Origin: Branchiostoma floridae
Taxonomy: Eukaryota > Chordata > Leptocardii > Amphioxiformes > Branchiostomatidae
Assembly (NCBI RefSeq): GCF_000003815.2
Contig: NC_049996.1
Coordinates: forward strand, 14,868,619-14,932,618
DNA length: 64,000 bases
Reading direction: 5' to 3'
This document shows, in pieces, positions 11,729-22,800 of this stretch. Position numbers and translations under genes: made by a program. The notes beneath the pieces were generated by a model. The model did not search any database. It was not told where the DNA came from and saw only the letters and a program-made list of their open reading frames with translations. How positions within the stretch are numbered: the first letter of the stretch is position 1; each line of letters begins with the position of its first letter.

Positions 11729-13147
11729 TCACTCCTCCACAGGTTTTCCTTCCTCACTGATGAACACTTGTCCAAACCCTCCCACTGCTCCTTCTTCAAG
11801 AGATTCAATCCCTTCCGCAGGTGTGTCTGACTTCTGTGACTCTTCTTCTTCTTTTACAGATGTGTCTGACTTTTGTGGCTCTACTTTGTCTTCTTGCTCA
11901 ACACTTGGTTCTTCTCGTTTGTTCTTTTCTCCTCTACAAGTGTCACTCTCTATCGCTGTTTTCAGATAGTCGACAATATCATGCTTCCTTCCATGTTCAG
12001 CCATATCCAGAGGGGTCAGACCCGTGTTTGGAGTTTCTGCATGGATGTCTGCTCCTGCTTCTACCAGGAGTTTTATGACGTTGATCAGGCCATGCTGAGC
12101 TGCCAGGTGTAGAGGAGTGAAATGGTTGTTTTTGGCCTTCAAGTCAGCACCACTTTCGATGAGCAATTTTACTACTGTAACAGCTACTGCCTCTTCACGA
12201 CATTGCACAGGTGTGCATGGAGCTATCACCTGCCCTGAACCGGGAATATTAGGTGTCACGCTTTCATGATCACATCTGCGACGTTTATTGTCAATATCAA
12301 TCAGTTTCTCTATCATAGCATGCAGCAGAGGGGTGCCATCATCATTTTCTGCACAATTCAGAGCACTTGAGTTGGACTTCTGTATCAGCAGCTTGCACAT
12401 GTCATACTCAGTGAGACGTTTACGGCTAGAACTGTAAAGGGGCGTTAAGCCCTCGTGGTTTGGTATGTCGGTTCTTGCCCCATACTGAATTAGTATCTTG
12501 GCTGCCGCGACATCGTTTTCCATGACAGCAATATGAAGGGGAGTTCGACCCTTTTTGTCCTGCAAGTCCACTGTTGCCCCTGCTCTTAGCAGTAAGCTGG
12601 CAATTTCCTCGCCTTGTGATGATGATTCTGTTCTGGAACCGTTGATTTTTTCATACCCAAACAATCTGAAGCCACGGGCAGGCTTGACTGTAAGGTGTAG
12701 GGCAGAAAAACCTGCATCGTTCCTTCCATTTACGTCAGCACCACAGCGGTGAAGCAATTTTTTCACAAGTTCTACATTCCTCTGGATGACAGCAAGTATC
12801 AAAGGTGTGGCGTTGTACTTTTTCTCATAAACATCAATTCCAGCAGCTTTAGAGTTCAAATTTGATTTGCACATCACCACGCCACTCTTGTTGACATTTG
12901 CGCCAGCTTTGACCAAAGCACTGACAACGACAGGGGAACTGAAAAGACAGGCTTGCAGCAGATAATTTCCAGTTTTGTCCATTGGATATTGTGTTCGGAA
13001 GACACTATGCTGATTCACGGAACTCTCCTGAACGTGTAAGCCAAATGGTTTATTCAGGTCAATGTTGCTTCCGGAAGACAGTATTTTCTGTACTTCCTGC
13101 AGGTTGTTTCTGGATACAGCTTCCCAAAGATCTTTATACGTGGCCAT
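11729..13147 (-). CDS. ankyrin-repeat protein (copy 2)
   Basis: A single open exon of 472 residues, closely related to the gene at 8633-9898 over its whole length. It starts MATYKDLWEAVSRNNLQEVQ. Ankyrin repeats include TPLILAVIQRNVELVKKLL, GRTPLHIAVMENDVAAAKIL, GLTPLYSSS, GTPLLHAMIEK and FTPLHLAAQHGLINVIKLL. It is longer than copy 1 because of an insert after the first repeat (about residues 41-57), a longer linker before the last repeats (IPGSGQVIAPCTPVQ) and a duplicated KSDT segment in the acidic tail. Both genes end in a similar way (GAVGGF.QV...EEG.P.EE). It probably has the same cytosolic adaptor role, partner unknown. No frameshift or stop interrupts it. Confidence 0.85.
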   Translation of the reverse strand: MATYKDLWEAVSRNNLQEVQKILSSGSNIDLNKPFGLHVQESSVNQHSVFRTQYPMDKTGNYLLQACLFSSPVVVSALVKAGANVNKSGVVMCKSNLNSKAAGIDVYEKKYNATPLILAVIQRNVELVKKLLHRCGADVNGRNDAGFSALHLTVKPARGFRLFGYEKINGSRTESSSQGEEIASLLLRAGATVDLQDKKGRTPLHIAVMENDVAAAKILIQYGARTDIPNHEGLTPLYSSSRKRLTEYDMCKLLIQKSNSSALNCAENDDGTPLLHAMIEKLIDIDNKRRRCDHESVTPNIPGSGQVIAPCTPVQCREEAVAVTVVKLLIESGADLKAKNNHFTPLHLAAQHGLINVIKLLVEAGADIHAETPNTGLTPLDMAEHGRKHDIVDYLKTAIESDTCRGEKNKREEPSVEQEDKVEPQKSDTSVKEEEESQKSDTPAEGIESLEEGAVGGFGQVFISEEGKPVEE

Positions 13148-15089
13148 TTTTAGGAAGCAAATTGTTACCCGAGTTTACTGTACTGATCTATTTAGACACC
13201 ATGTACATGTATGACATGTAGGGTATCTCCACTGCTAGAAGTCAGAAAAATGCCTTAGCTGTCTTGTTTAGCTCCAACGTCTTTCTCGATCTGCAATCCT
13301 GCAATTTCTTGGTCTTGAAGACGTGACAGACCACATTTGATGTTGCAAGGTCTTCCCTGACAGTTTCTCTTACAGAATCCCTCTTGCTTCTTGTCTTGTC
13401 TTGACTCTCTTGTCTCTTATTGGTTTGTCTCATGCAGTGCTCATGATCATAAAATGACCCTTAGTTGCAGTGGGAAATGGCAGTTGGAGTCTTTACAAAG
13501 ACTTTGGAAGGAATGATTTTGTTACCTTTGTTGTTAAGGTCTGATATCACATTGCAGGGGGCATTTCTGCAAGGAGGTTGTTCAGGAGATTTCTTATTTT
13601 AGTTTTAATTCTTCAATCTGTCAGGAAATATTCAAATCAAACATCAGCGAGATGTATAGTTTGTAATGAAAAAATGTGATGCTTATATAGAGGTAATGTA
13701 TAATTTTTAAGTCAAGAAAAGTAATAATTAGTTATCTTCAATACATTTACAAAGCCCCATTTGCAGCCTTGTTTTTTTTTCAGCCCAAGTTTCATGTCAC
13801 AATAAAAACAAAGGGCCCGCTATAGAATATGAATGGCCATGAAATTAGATCACAGCTCCCCTCAACATAATACTATTATTATGTAAGTGCCACCAATGTG
13901 GCTAGGAGACTGTATAATACAATATTAGGGCTCGAAATACGACCTGCATATGCAGGTTAGTGCAGGCAAAATTGGAGCTGTGCAGGTATTTCTGACGTCT
14001 ACCTGCACCTAACCTGCACTGGTTCATGTACTGGGTTTTATACATAAATGTCATATGATGTAGGTGTATGTGGATTGTTAGTAGCTGTATTCGAATGTTA
14101 CCATAGTCTAAAGTATAAAAAAATAGCAATAGTTCCTAAACAATTTCAGTATGATCCATACGTCCTAAATTCAGAGTGGTGCAGGTAAAATTTGTCTGGT
14201 GCAGGTAATTTCCAATGTTAACTGCACCAGTGCGGGTATGCAGAAAAAAGTATTTCGAGCCCTGAATATGAAATTGGAGTTTGTTTAAAAAACATTTGCA
14301 CAACCTGTAATGTTTCACACCTACCTATGTGAGAGACATTGTACTGGTTGTGTAGAACAAGTACTCCAATATAACAAACTGATGAAATTATTTTTGGAAC
14401 AACAAAAATTGGTTACAGTTAAGAAGAGATGAAAACAGTCATGATCGTTTTTGCTGGGATTTTATTCAAAACAAAGCACAACAACTGGCATCTAATTTTT
14501 GTCAAATCAAAAAGTAAACTGCAGCAATTTACTAGATTAATTGTCAGAATAATGTTTATAATTGATATAAATTGAAATTCCAGGAAAAAAAACAAACATC
14601 CTAGGTCATCTTCAATCAACATGCACAATTTTCTGCAAAAAATAAAACACACAGGTTTGCAAATCAGATTTCTACATTCAATTTGATACATTCAAATGTC
14701 ACTATTAGATGTGGTAAATTAGTTTGTTGTTTAAACAGGATAATGCATGTTAGTGCACTTACATTACATCTTAGAGTTACTGTTCAACTTTGGTCCAGCA
14801 TGATCGAACGGAGTTCGCCAGCCGGCAAACCCGTGTCCTCCAGCAGTAGCTTCCTGATAATAATGTTTATTATTGACATAACTTTAAATTCCAGGAATAA
14901 AAAAAAAACATAGTGAGGTCATCCATATTCAATCAACATGAACAATTTTCCCCAATAAATAAAACACACAGGTTTACAAATCAGAGTTCTAATTTGATAC
15001 ATTCAAATGTTAATGTAGTAAATTAGTTTGTTGTACAGGATAATGCATGTTACTCACTCAGCATTTTCATTACATCTTAGAGTTACTGT
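13148..15089. other. intergenic stretch with repeats
   Basis: This holds the duplicated upstream flank of ankyrin copy 2 (to about 13570), one transposable element (13926-14264, listed separately), and a duplicated block. The block's two copies (about 14560-14800 and 14860-15105) share CAGGATAATGCATGTTA and TTACATCTTAGAGTTACTG. No gene is supported. Confidence 0.45.
13926..14264. mobile_element. non-autonomous DNA transposon, CTCGAAATA-end family, TGCAGGT type
   Basis: The left end TAGGGCTCGAAATAC and right end GTATTTCGAGCCCTG are inverted repeats. A perfect 5-bp target duplication AATAT lies on both sides (13921-13925 and 14265-14269). The subterminal regions are packed with ACCTGCAC/GTGCAGGT in both orientations, probably transposase binding sites. 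There is no coding capacity. Confidence 0.75.
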
Positions 15090-15390
15090 TCAACTTTGGT
15101 CCAGCAAGTTAGCTCTTATCAGTTTAATCTTAACTTCATCACCTGTAGCCTTCCCCTCTGCACACTGTAGTAAGTAATTGACCACAACTACATTACAGGC
15201 ATGTTTAGCCAAGCTGAGAGGAGTCAGTCCTGTAACAGGGGTTTGTACATTAACGTCAGCTCCTGCCTTCAACTGAGTGTCTGTACCTCTACTCTAGACT
15301 TCCTCTCTCCACAGCTACATAAAGGGTGGTGAAACCAAATGCTTGATCGTTCGCATTCAAGTCAACACTGTTCTCTACCAAGACTGCAAA
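15090..15390 (-). pseudogene. ankyrin 3'-end fragment, frameshifted
   Basis: A partial copy of the last exon region of the ankyrin gene at 15874-16758. It keeps KAGADVNVQTPVTGLTPLSLAKHA and a diverged C-terminus. Upstream of that (about 15280-15300) the frame is broken by a stop (CTAGAGTAG on the minus strand), so it cannot encode the full pair of repeats. It begins at a sequence resembling a splice acceptor (TTTTGCAG before CTTGGTAGAG, written on the minus strand). Confidence 0.6.
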
Positions 15391-15500
15391 ATTTAATGCC
15401 AAATCATTAGATTTTTACATGTTACATCAAAATGTAGAGAACACTAGTTTACTAGTCAATAAGATTGTAGTTAGCAAAGTTGATAAAAATTCTTATCACA

Positions 15501-15757
15501 TCAATTTTTGACTTCATCACCCTTTATATCCTTCCCTTCAGCCCGCTGTAGTAAGTAGTTGACCACAGCTACATTACTGGCATGTTTAGCCAGGCTGAGA
15601 GGAGTCAGTCCTGTAACAGGAGTTTGTACATTTATGTCTGCTCCTGCCTTCACTAGAGTCTGTACCTCCTCAAGACTTCCCTTCTCTACAGCCACATGAA
15701 GGGCGGTGAAACCCTGTTTATCGCTTAAGATCAAGTCTACACTGTTCTCTACCAAAG
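15501..15757 (-). CDS. partial ankyrin unit or alternative 3' exon
   Basis: An open segment duplicating the last two ankyrin repeats and the C-terminus (GDEVKN, stop) of the neighbouring ankyrin gene. There is no start codon of its own. Its 5' edge follows TTTGCAG, a plausible splice acceptor, in phase 1. It is therefore either a truncated tandem duplicate or an alternative terminal exon spliced from an upstream donor. The spacer to the complete gene (about 100 bases) is repeated beside the other fragments, showing unequal duplication of a roughly 370-base unit. Confidence 0.5.
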
Positions 15758-15873
15758 CTGCAAATGACACAACATCAGATTTCTACATGGTACATTTAAA
15801 TGTAGAGAACACTAGACAAGTAAGTACAAGATAAGTTTGTCATTAGCAAAAGTTTATAAAAATTCTTATCACA

Positions 15874-16758
15874 TCAGTTTTTTACTTCATCACCCTTTAT
15901 ATCCTTCCCCTCTGCACACTGTAGTAAGAAGTTCACTACAGCTACATTGCTGGCATGTTTAGCCAAGCTGAGAGGAGTCAGTCCTGTCACAGGGGTTTGT
16001 ACATTGATGTCAGCTCCTGCCTTCACTAGGGTTTGTACCTCCTCTAGACTTCCTTTCTCGGCAGCCACATGTAGGGCAGTGAAACCCTGTTTATCGCTTA
16101 AGTTCAAGTCAACGCCGTTCTCCACCAGGGCTGTGAACACTGCATCAGTCGCGTTACGATCTTTCGTTGCCATTGGGGTCTTCCTGGTTGCGTGACTGGG
16201 GTTCTGCGTGGTCCCCGTGAAGACATAGTGAAGGGCACTCTCTCCCGCCTCATTGGTTGAGTTGACGTCAGCGCCGAGTTGTAGTAAGCATCTCACAAGG
16301 TCTTCGCTCCTCATGACGACAGCGAGAATGAGCGGGGTAGCGTTTCCGACGGCCGCATCCTTAACCCACGTGCTGCCGTATTGCACCTTCTTCAGGACAT
16401 TTCCGCTCGCGTTGACGTTAGCGCCCGCTCGGATCAGAGCGCAGGCTATCTCGGAGGACCTACACACCTTACACGCCTGTAAGAGATAGGTTGTACTGCA
16501 CGTATCACGGCCCTGGTTTTTATCAATGGTGATCACAGTGTACGGTTTGTTCAGGTTAAGGTTCTGTGCGGCACACAGAATGGTGTGAACCTTTTTGAGG
16601 TCGTCGCTGCAGATGGCGTCCCAGAGTTGCTGTTCTTGGCTGCGCGTGTCGCTCTTCTGTGAACTTGATGCCAATCCTCTCGTAAAAGATGGCTGTGTGA
16701 AAGATCTTGTCTTAGCTGTTGTTGGCTCCTGTCTTCTTGCTTGTCCGCTTGACATCAT
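15874..16758 (-). CDS. ankyrin-repeat protein (copy 3, divergent)
   Basis: 294 residues from the ATG at 16758. The frame stays open to 16797, but the bases just upstream of the chosen start match a splice acceptor (GATTTTCAG, exon edge about 16768), so the coding exon probably begins MMSSGQARRQE. A Ser/Thr/Arg-rich N-terminus (1-40) leads into LWDAICSDDLKKVHTIL, clearly related to the LWEAVSRNNLQEVQKIL start of the other two genes. Later repeats include TPLILAVVMRSEDLVRCLL, GFTALHVAAEKGSLEEVQTL and TGLTPLSLAKHASNVAVVNF. The acidic tail of the other copies is missing. It is probably a cytosolic adaptor. Its local GC content is visibly higher than in the neighbouring fragments. Confidence 0.82.
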   Translation of the reverse strand: MMSSGQARRQEPTTAKTRSFTQPSFTRGLASSSQKSDTRSQEQQLWDAICSDDLKKVHTILCAAQNLNLNKPYTVITIDKNQGRDTCSTTYLLQACKVCRSSEIACALIRAGANVNASGNVLKKVQYGSTWVKDAAVGNATPLILAVVMRSEDLVRCLLQLGADVNSTNEAGESALHYVFTGTTQNPSHATRKTPMATKDRNATDAVFTALVENGVDLNLSDKQGFTALHVAAEKGSLEEVQTLVKAGADINVQTPVTGLTPLSLAKHASNVAVVNFLLQCAEGKDIKGDEVKN

Positions 16759-16985
16759 GATCAAATCTCTGAAAATCACCAAGTAACTACTCTGCACTCT
16801 AAGTTGCTGTGTTTTGGGCGACCTTTTTCGTTGGGGGATTAACTGCTATGGAAAGCCAAACATCCATCTGTCCACTTAGCAAATTGACTAGCATACAAGT
16901 AGAGGTTTGCTTCATGAAGGTGTTAAAGGGGAAAACTGTATACTATTCTGTAAAATAGTTATTGATATACAGTGTCATAATGTAC

Positions 16986-17133
16986 TGAAATAGTTGAACT
17001 GTAATTTCCAACACCAAAATTGGACTCACCCAAATTTTTGACTGCACAGCATCAGTCTTTGTCAAGGAATGAACAATCCACTGCTGTCGTGAGTCCAATT
17101 TTGGTATTGGAAATTACAGTTCAACTATTTCAA
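16986..17133. mobile_element. palindromic MITE
   Basis: Arms of about 44 bases (left TGAAATAGTTGAACTGTAAT, right ending AGTTCAACTATTTCA) are inverted copies with few mismatches. They enclose a loop of about 60 bases. The transcript would form a near-perfect hairpin. Confidence 0.65.
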
Positions 17134-18539
17134 GAATGACTTCTACCAACACAGATGAACCTTCAAGTTAAGTATCATAATATGTTTATAAGCACATGTC
17201 TCTCCAGAAGAAAAGACCATGCAATGATAGCTTGACTGAATATTATTTACTAGTAATTAATTTTCTTTGAAATCAGAACAGGACAAAATCTAAAATGCAG
17301 TCATGTCTGATGCATCAGTGACCTGCCAAACCCCTTCACACCCTCCTGATGACACCGCTTTTAAATGCATCATTTACACACAAAATAAAGGAGAGCAAGT
17401 CTTAGAATGTCCTCCAGGCATGAACAAGTCAACATCCCCACCTGACGCCCATGCTTCTGAGAGGCAGCTAGCATGACCGGCTTAGTTGCACTGTAACAAC
17501 ACAGTCACAAAGGAAGAAACAACACTGAAACATTTAAAAGGGAGGAAAGTTTGAACAGAGCAATTGTATCCCACTGCTTCATCATGTAACACTGACCTGA
17601 ACATGAGTAAGACTTGACAGCTTTTTTCTCTGCTTTCAATCAACGTGTGAGAGGTCATATTGTGGTTGACATGTGGTGGTAAAAGGTAAAAGACCAATCC
17701 CATAATGTGAATATCATTCAATGTATCTTGTCTGATGACAATTTATTGCATGTTCTGTGAATTTTGTTGATTAGGGGTTGGTACCGGTATAGAAACTGTA
17801 GGTACAGGTACGGTTGAGGTCCAGAGGATCAGGTCAATGGACCTACATAATTGTGAAAAATTGTTGATGTTAATTTGGACTGTGATTTTTATAATTAATC
17901 AAGAAGTTAATTTGCAAGTTTATGCCCGAGGGCTAATTGGAAGTGCATGGTATAAACATAGGAGATATACAAGTGACAATGAACAGTTATGAACAATATT
18001 CTACTCTAATACTAGTGTTGGCTATTTCTAAACAGATTGGGTTTGGAAGCAGAGGGAGATGAAAAGCCCCACCTTTTCTACAATTTGTGGGTTCTGCGAT
18101 TTCAAGATTTTAAGTCACCCAGTTTATGTATTATACAAATGTCCGTCAAAAATTAATGCGACTTGTTTTATAACAGGCCCATTTTTTCATCAATTTAGTT
18201 GAAATTTGGCACAAAGGTACAAGAATATATCGGATTCCTCTTGGGATTGAAATATCTCAATTTGTTAATAAAATAAAACAAGTCGCTTTACTTTCTGAAG
18301 GGCCCTCGTAACTAAAAAGTGCCCTGAAAGGTCATTATTTTAAAGCATTCTACTTTGGATGCAGTGAAGTTGTATCACAGCTAGAGTAGCGTAACTAAAA
18401 GTACAACATGTATATCATGTATTGTAACCAGACAGTCATTGTGTAAATGTGACATGTTTTAATTGGAATCAATTTAAAACTGTAACAAATGGTTTAGGTA
18501 GGCAAATGACATGTCGTGATGACATGTAGGCAAAAGCAT

Positions 18540-18823
18540 TATGTATGGTATGTATGGTATGTATGGTATGTATGGTATGTATGGTATGTATGGTATGTAT
18601 GGTATGTATGGTATGTATGGTATGTATGGTATGTATGGAATGTATGGAATGTATGGAATGTATGGAATGTATGGAATGTATGGAATGTATGGAATGTATG
18701 GAATGTATGGAATGTATGGAATGTATGGAATGTATGGAATGTATGGAATGTATGGAATGTATGGAATGTATGGAATGTATGGAATGTATGGAATGTATGG
18801 AATGTATGGAATGTATGGAATGT
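18540..18823. repeat. 9-base minisatellite with two variant blocks
   Basis: Eleven copies of TATGTATGG (18540-18638) are followed without a break by twenty copies of AATGTATGG (18639-18818) and a partial unit. The period is a multiple of three and has no stop in most frames, so long artefactual frames occur on both strands. It is not a gene. Confidence 0.95.
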
Positions 18824-19539
18824 CCCCACCTCCCAAACTTCCCAAAAACTAATAATTTTCACTCCTGTCAGCAATGCACACAGTATGCTCCCCAGGGGAG
18901 GTCTTTGCTAAGCTGAAGACCTGGTGCTTCGAAACACCAGCATACCTTGGCAATGACTGATCAGGAAAATAACTTGATATTTAAAAAAACAACACATAAT
19001 AAAGATGTTATAAAATATTGACAGACACTTAATGAATTAACTTATCAGAATAATCAGAAAAAATACACAAACCAATCACCCCCTTCCTATCCACACACAC
19101 ACAAGTCATGAACATCTTACCTGAAAGAAATCTAGTAAAACATCAAACAGGACATTGATAACATGAGTTAACTTACATTAAGCATCTGTATTTAGTGATA
19201 TAGTACTGAATGCACGTTGTAAATGCATTAATGTTTTTAAAGTTGATTCTGTGACTGATGACGCATTTCATGTGTATATACATGCCAAGTCATCCAGGAA
19301 TAAATCTGAATCTGAATCATAACAAATTCCTAACAATGCAGATACTGTATACAAATTGCACACACACCATAAAGGGTGATAATAAAGAACAGTTTCTGAA
19401 CTTCCACAATACCACATAAAGGAGAATGGTTGGCTCCATCACCTCAACATCAAGAAGAATGGTTTAAGGGTTCCACTACAACATTGGGCTGATCCTTGTA
19501 TTAAAGGTAAAATGACACATGGAATTAACATGGTCTTGT

Positions 19540-19625
19540 GTACTACTAGGTATAATGCATAGTGTGTTTAGCTGATGAACCCAGAGGTCCTGGGTTTGAA
19601 TCCCACCTGACATACCAGTGATGTT
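19540..19625. repeat. tRNA-derived repeat (SINE-like)
   Basis: A pol III B-box-like sequence (GGTTTGAATCCC) lies inside a tRNA-like stretch ending CCACCTGACATACCAG. The same block recurs at about 43710-43790 with matching flanks, so it is dispersed or segmentally duplicated. No complete tRNA fold is evident. Confidence 0.45.
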
Positions 19626-19829
19626 GTGCACAAGTTGGGCAGCCCTGGCTGGGCATACTGAACAGCCAAACCAATAAATAAATAATAAATCATTCATTAT
19701 GCCATAAGCAGTTCTTCATCTCACTTATTTGTCTGCCAGTTTGTAGCGCTTTATAAGCTGCAGCAGGAAAATTCCATAACATAATACCTCAAGACATTAG
19801 ATGAATCCTGGTAATGACAAAATTACCTC

Positions 19830-22800
19830 ATGTGCATGTATGACTGCAAAACACTTTCCTTTTCAGGCCTCGAAATACTTTTTTTAGCCAGGTTGCGCAG
19901 GCGGCAACCTGAATCAAAAACTAACTTGCGCCATCAGCATTTCAGGTTGCGCCACTTCCAAGTTGTTACTCTCTCCAAAGTCGAGCAAGCAGGCAGTACA
20001 GTTGCCATGAATTCCAACGCCAACAGAGATGCTGACCGATCTCAGCCCGACACTTCAGAAGATGATGCTAAAGATGAAGCCTGCCATAACGACTTATCTG
20101 ATGATGGCGACATCCAACCGTACGCTGTTGCACACATGCGTGATCACGAAACATATCTCCGCAAAACAGCTTCAAGAGCACCGCAGACAGAGGGGTGTAG
20201 TGATGCTGACAAAAGAGGCCATGACCCTGATGCGCAGGAGGCTCAGAATCCCCGCAGCAAAGGATTTCCAAACCCGATACACAGAGCAAACGTTCCCCAA
20301 CAGGCCTCAGAAGACACAGGAGTACATGATATTCAAGCTCCATCGATTAATGCAAATGACCTTGAAGCAAATCCAACGTATGTATTGAATGCTGGGCAGC
20401 AGGCCTCAGATGACACAAATGGTAAGATAACTGACACAAATTTGTTGTATTTCAGGACAGGAAAGAGTAAGGTCCACCTTATTGTTCATACATTTTGTAG
20501 TTGAAACCCAGGGTTCTTGTCAACACAGTTGAACATAGGGCACCTCTATGCTGTGATTTGTATTCCCTATGCTGTGATTCGGGCCCCTTCACTGTGTTTT
20601 AATCAAAGGGTTTTCCATTGTTTTGGTATGAAATGTTGGCTTTACTTTATTGAACTTGGCCCTTAAAATGAGGAAAATTGTTTCTGAGGATTAAAGATTT
20701 CAAAATTTTCATAGAGAAGATGCCCCCAGACTCCCCTTTAATGTTCATGCACATGCCACATGGCTAAAATGCAGTAGTAAGATGCCCACTACAGTGTGAA
20801 AACACTGGAACCTTTCTTTTATTACTGCTGGCACCTGTACATGTAATAATCTTGTGAATGATTGTCTAAATTCCTCCCTATGTTATCCGCACTAAATTAT
20901 TCTGTAGGAGGGCTATGAATTAAGACTGAACTGAACATAGCTAAATGTCATTTATTTCACATCCATAATGTCATTTACCAGCACAGATGAACTTTCATGC
21001 TAACAATCCTTTTAATTTTGTTTTTACTTTTATTCCAAACTCACTGGTTTAACTTTGATTATCAAACAAACAGGCTATTTTGCAGTCCGCCGATGTTGCT
21101 TGTTTGCTGTTTTGGCGGCTGTCCTATTCTTGGTTGGAGCCATTGCAGCAGGAATTCTCAAAGTAAGTATTTATCACAACACCCAAGGCATTCAACCGGT
21201 ATGGTCCACATCTTTGGCCCTGTCAACTCAATAAAAAAGTAAAATCAATGTGAATCAATTCACATTAACAGCCAATTGGAATTACATAATTGAATAATAA
21301 TTATATAACAATACCAAAGGCAACCACTCTGTTCATTTCAGATCTGTAACATCTAGCTTGTCTTAAAGCAGGGTGATCACAACCTTTATATAAGTCCAAT
21401 CTTCATGTAGCTATGACCCCTTCCTCCAGAATAAGGACACTAAATGTTATTGACAGCATTAATTAATACACCTAAAACAAAAACAGCGTGACAGCCACAC
21501 AGTTTTGAAAAAAAAAAACTGTAGATGGGCCATGACTTTTGTACACATGCCTGTGGTTGAACATTCCTGTGGACACATTCCTGTACAATTCCTACAATTA
21601 TTGCACACAATACTATACAATTAGGCTTGTCGCTAAGGCGTCGACAAAAAGCAGCAAATACTTGTAAATGTTAGTGTTAAAAGGCTTTTGTTTCTTTTAT
21701 GCAGAGCATCAGAGGTACCAACCTAACTAATCTTCAAGTTGATAGCAACAATGGTACCAAGGCACCCACCCTTGAAAGCATCAATTATGGTACCAACCAA
21801 CCCATCCTTGATAGCATAAATTATGGTACCAACACACCCAACCATGGCAGCATGGATGGTACCAACGCAACCATCCTTGGTGGCATCATTGGGACCAACG
21901 TACCCAACCTTAGCATCGATGGTACCAACCCACCCAACGTTGGTATCACCAATGGTACTAACCCACCCGACCTTGGTAGCATCGATGGTACACATGGTAC
22001 CAACCCAGTCAGTTGCAAGACTGGTGGTATCGACCCACCCATCAAAGGTAAGTATTGAAAGTAAAATCTACGTAAGCTTTTATACGTACAAAGTTATAAT
22101 GCCCAATCTAGACACAGTTTTTAATAACATCCGCTCACCGACACAATTTCATTGTCATAGTCCAGATGTCAGAAAAATTTCCCGACAAGTCTGGATCATT
22201 TACCCAACAACTCCTGCTTGCATTTAAACTGCCAACTACTCCATTATTACATGCTGGTGTGCAGCCAAAGATGAAGGGAAGAAATAACAAACTACTGCTT
22301 CTTCAAATGGGTTGAACATTTAATTCTGCCAAGGCATTTCAGAATAATAATCATTTTCGATAATTTGACCGTAAACTGGTAACCTTGCGTTAGACAGTTA
22401 CAAAAATGGCGGAAGTAGACAAATCTCAATATTCTCATTAGTATTTGAATTTTGAATAGTTTATAAAAATTCACATTGAGAAAATAGAAATTCATGAAGT
22501 TAAGCTATCATCGACACAGAAAGAGCCTGCCAACTGGCCACCATGCACCTGTCTTGCCCAGCAGACAAGTTGCTTGTGATTGACGATGCCTTTTTTGGAC
22601 GGAGGACCAGAGAGACCATGAGCGGCTGTAAATGTGGCTGGTTCAGCTCATGTAACTTGGATAAGTGTGGAGAAAAGGAGGCAGGGTACGTAGAAGCACC
22701 ATAGACCAACCTACATGTCTAGTGCACTCCTGTCTATAAGAATTGCCCTACAGGGCACTTAGTACTACAAAACATTTCTACTTGCCAAAACCTCAACTTT

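Larger units (their letters stand above)
16769..19860. other. intergenic stretch between the ankyrin cluster and the lectin-NHL array
   Basis: No coding gene is supported. It contains a palindromic MITE (16986-17133), a second palindromic patch near 18155-18285 (CGACTTGTTTTAT mirrored by ATAAAACAAGTCG), a 9-base minisatellite (18540-18823) and a tRNA-like repeat (about 19540-19625). The strand of the genes changes across this stretch, so divergent promoters should lie in it. Confidence 0.45.

Noticed and set aside
18474..18916. Five overlapping frames of 103-131 codons on both strands (YIP, VCM, NVW, HTF and MYG repeats).
   Set aside because: All are translations of the 9-base minisatellite, whose period is a multiple of three; none has a non-repeat core or conserved neighbour.
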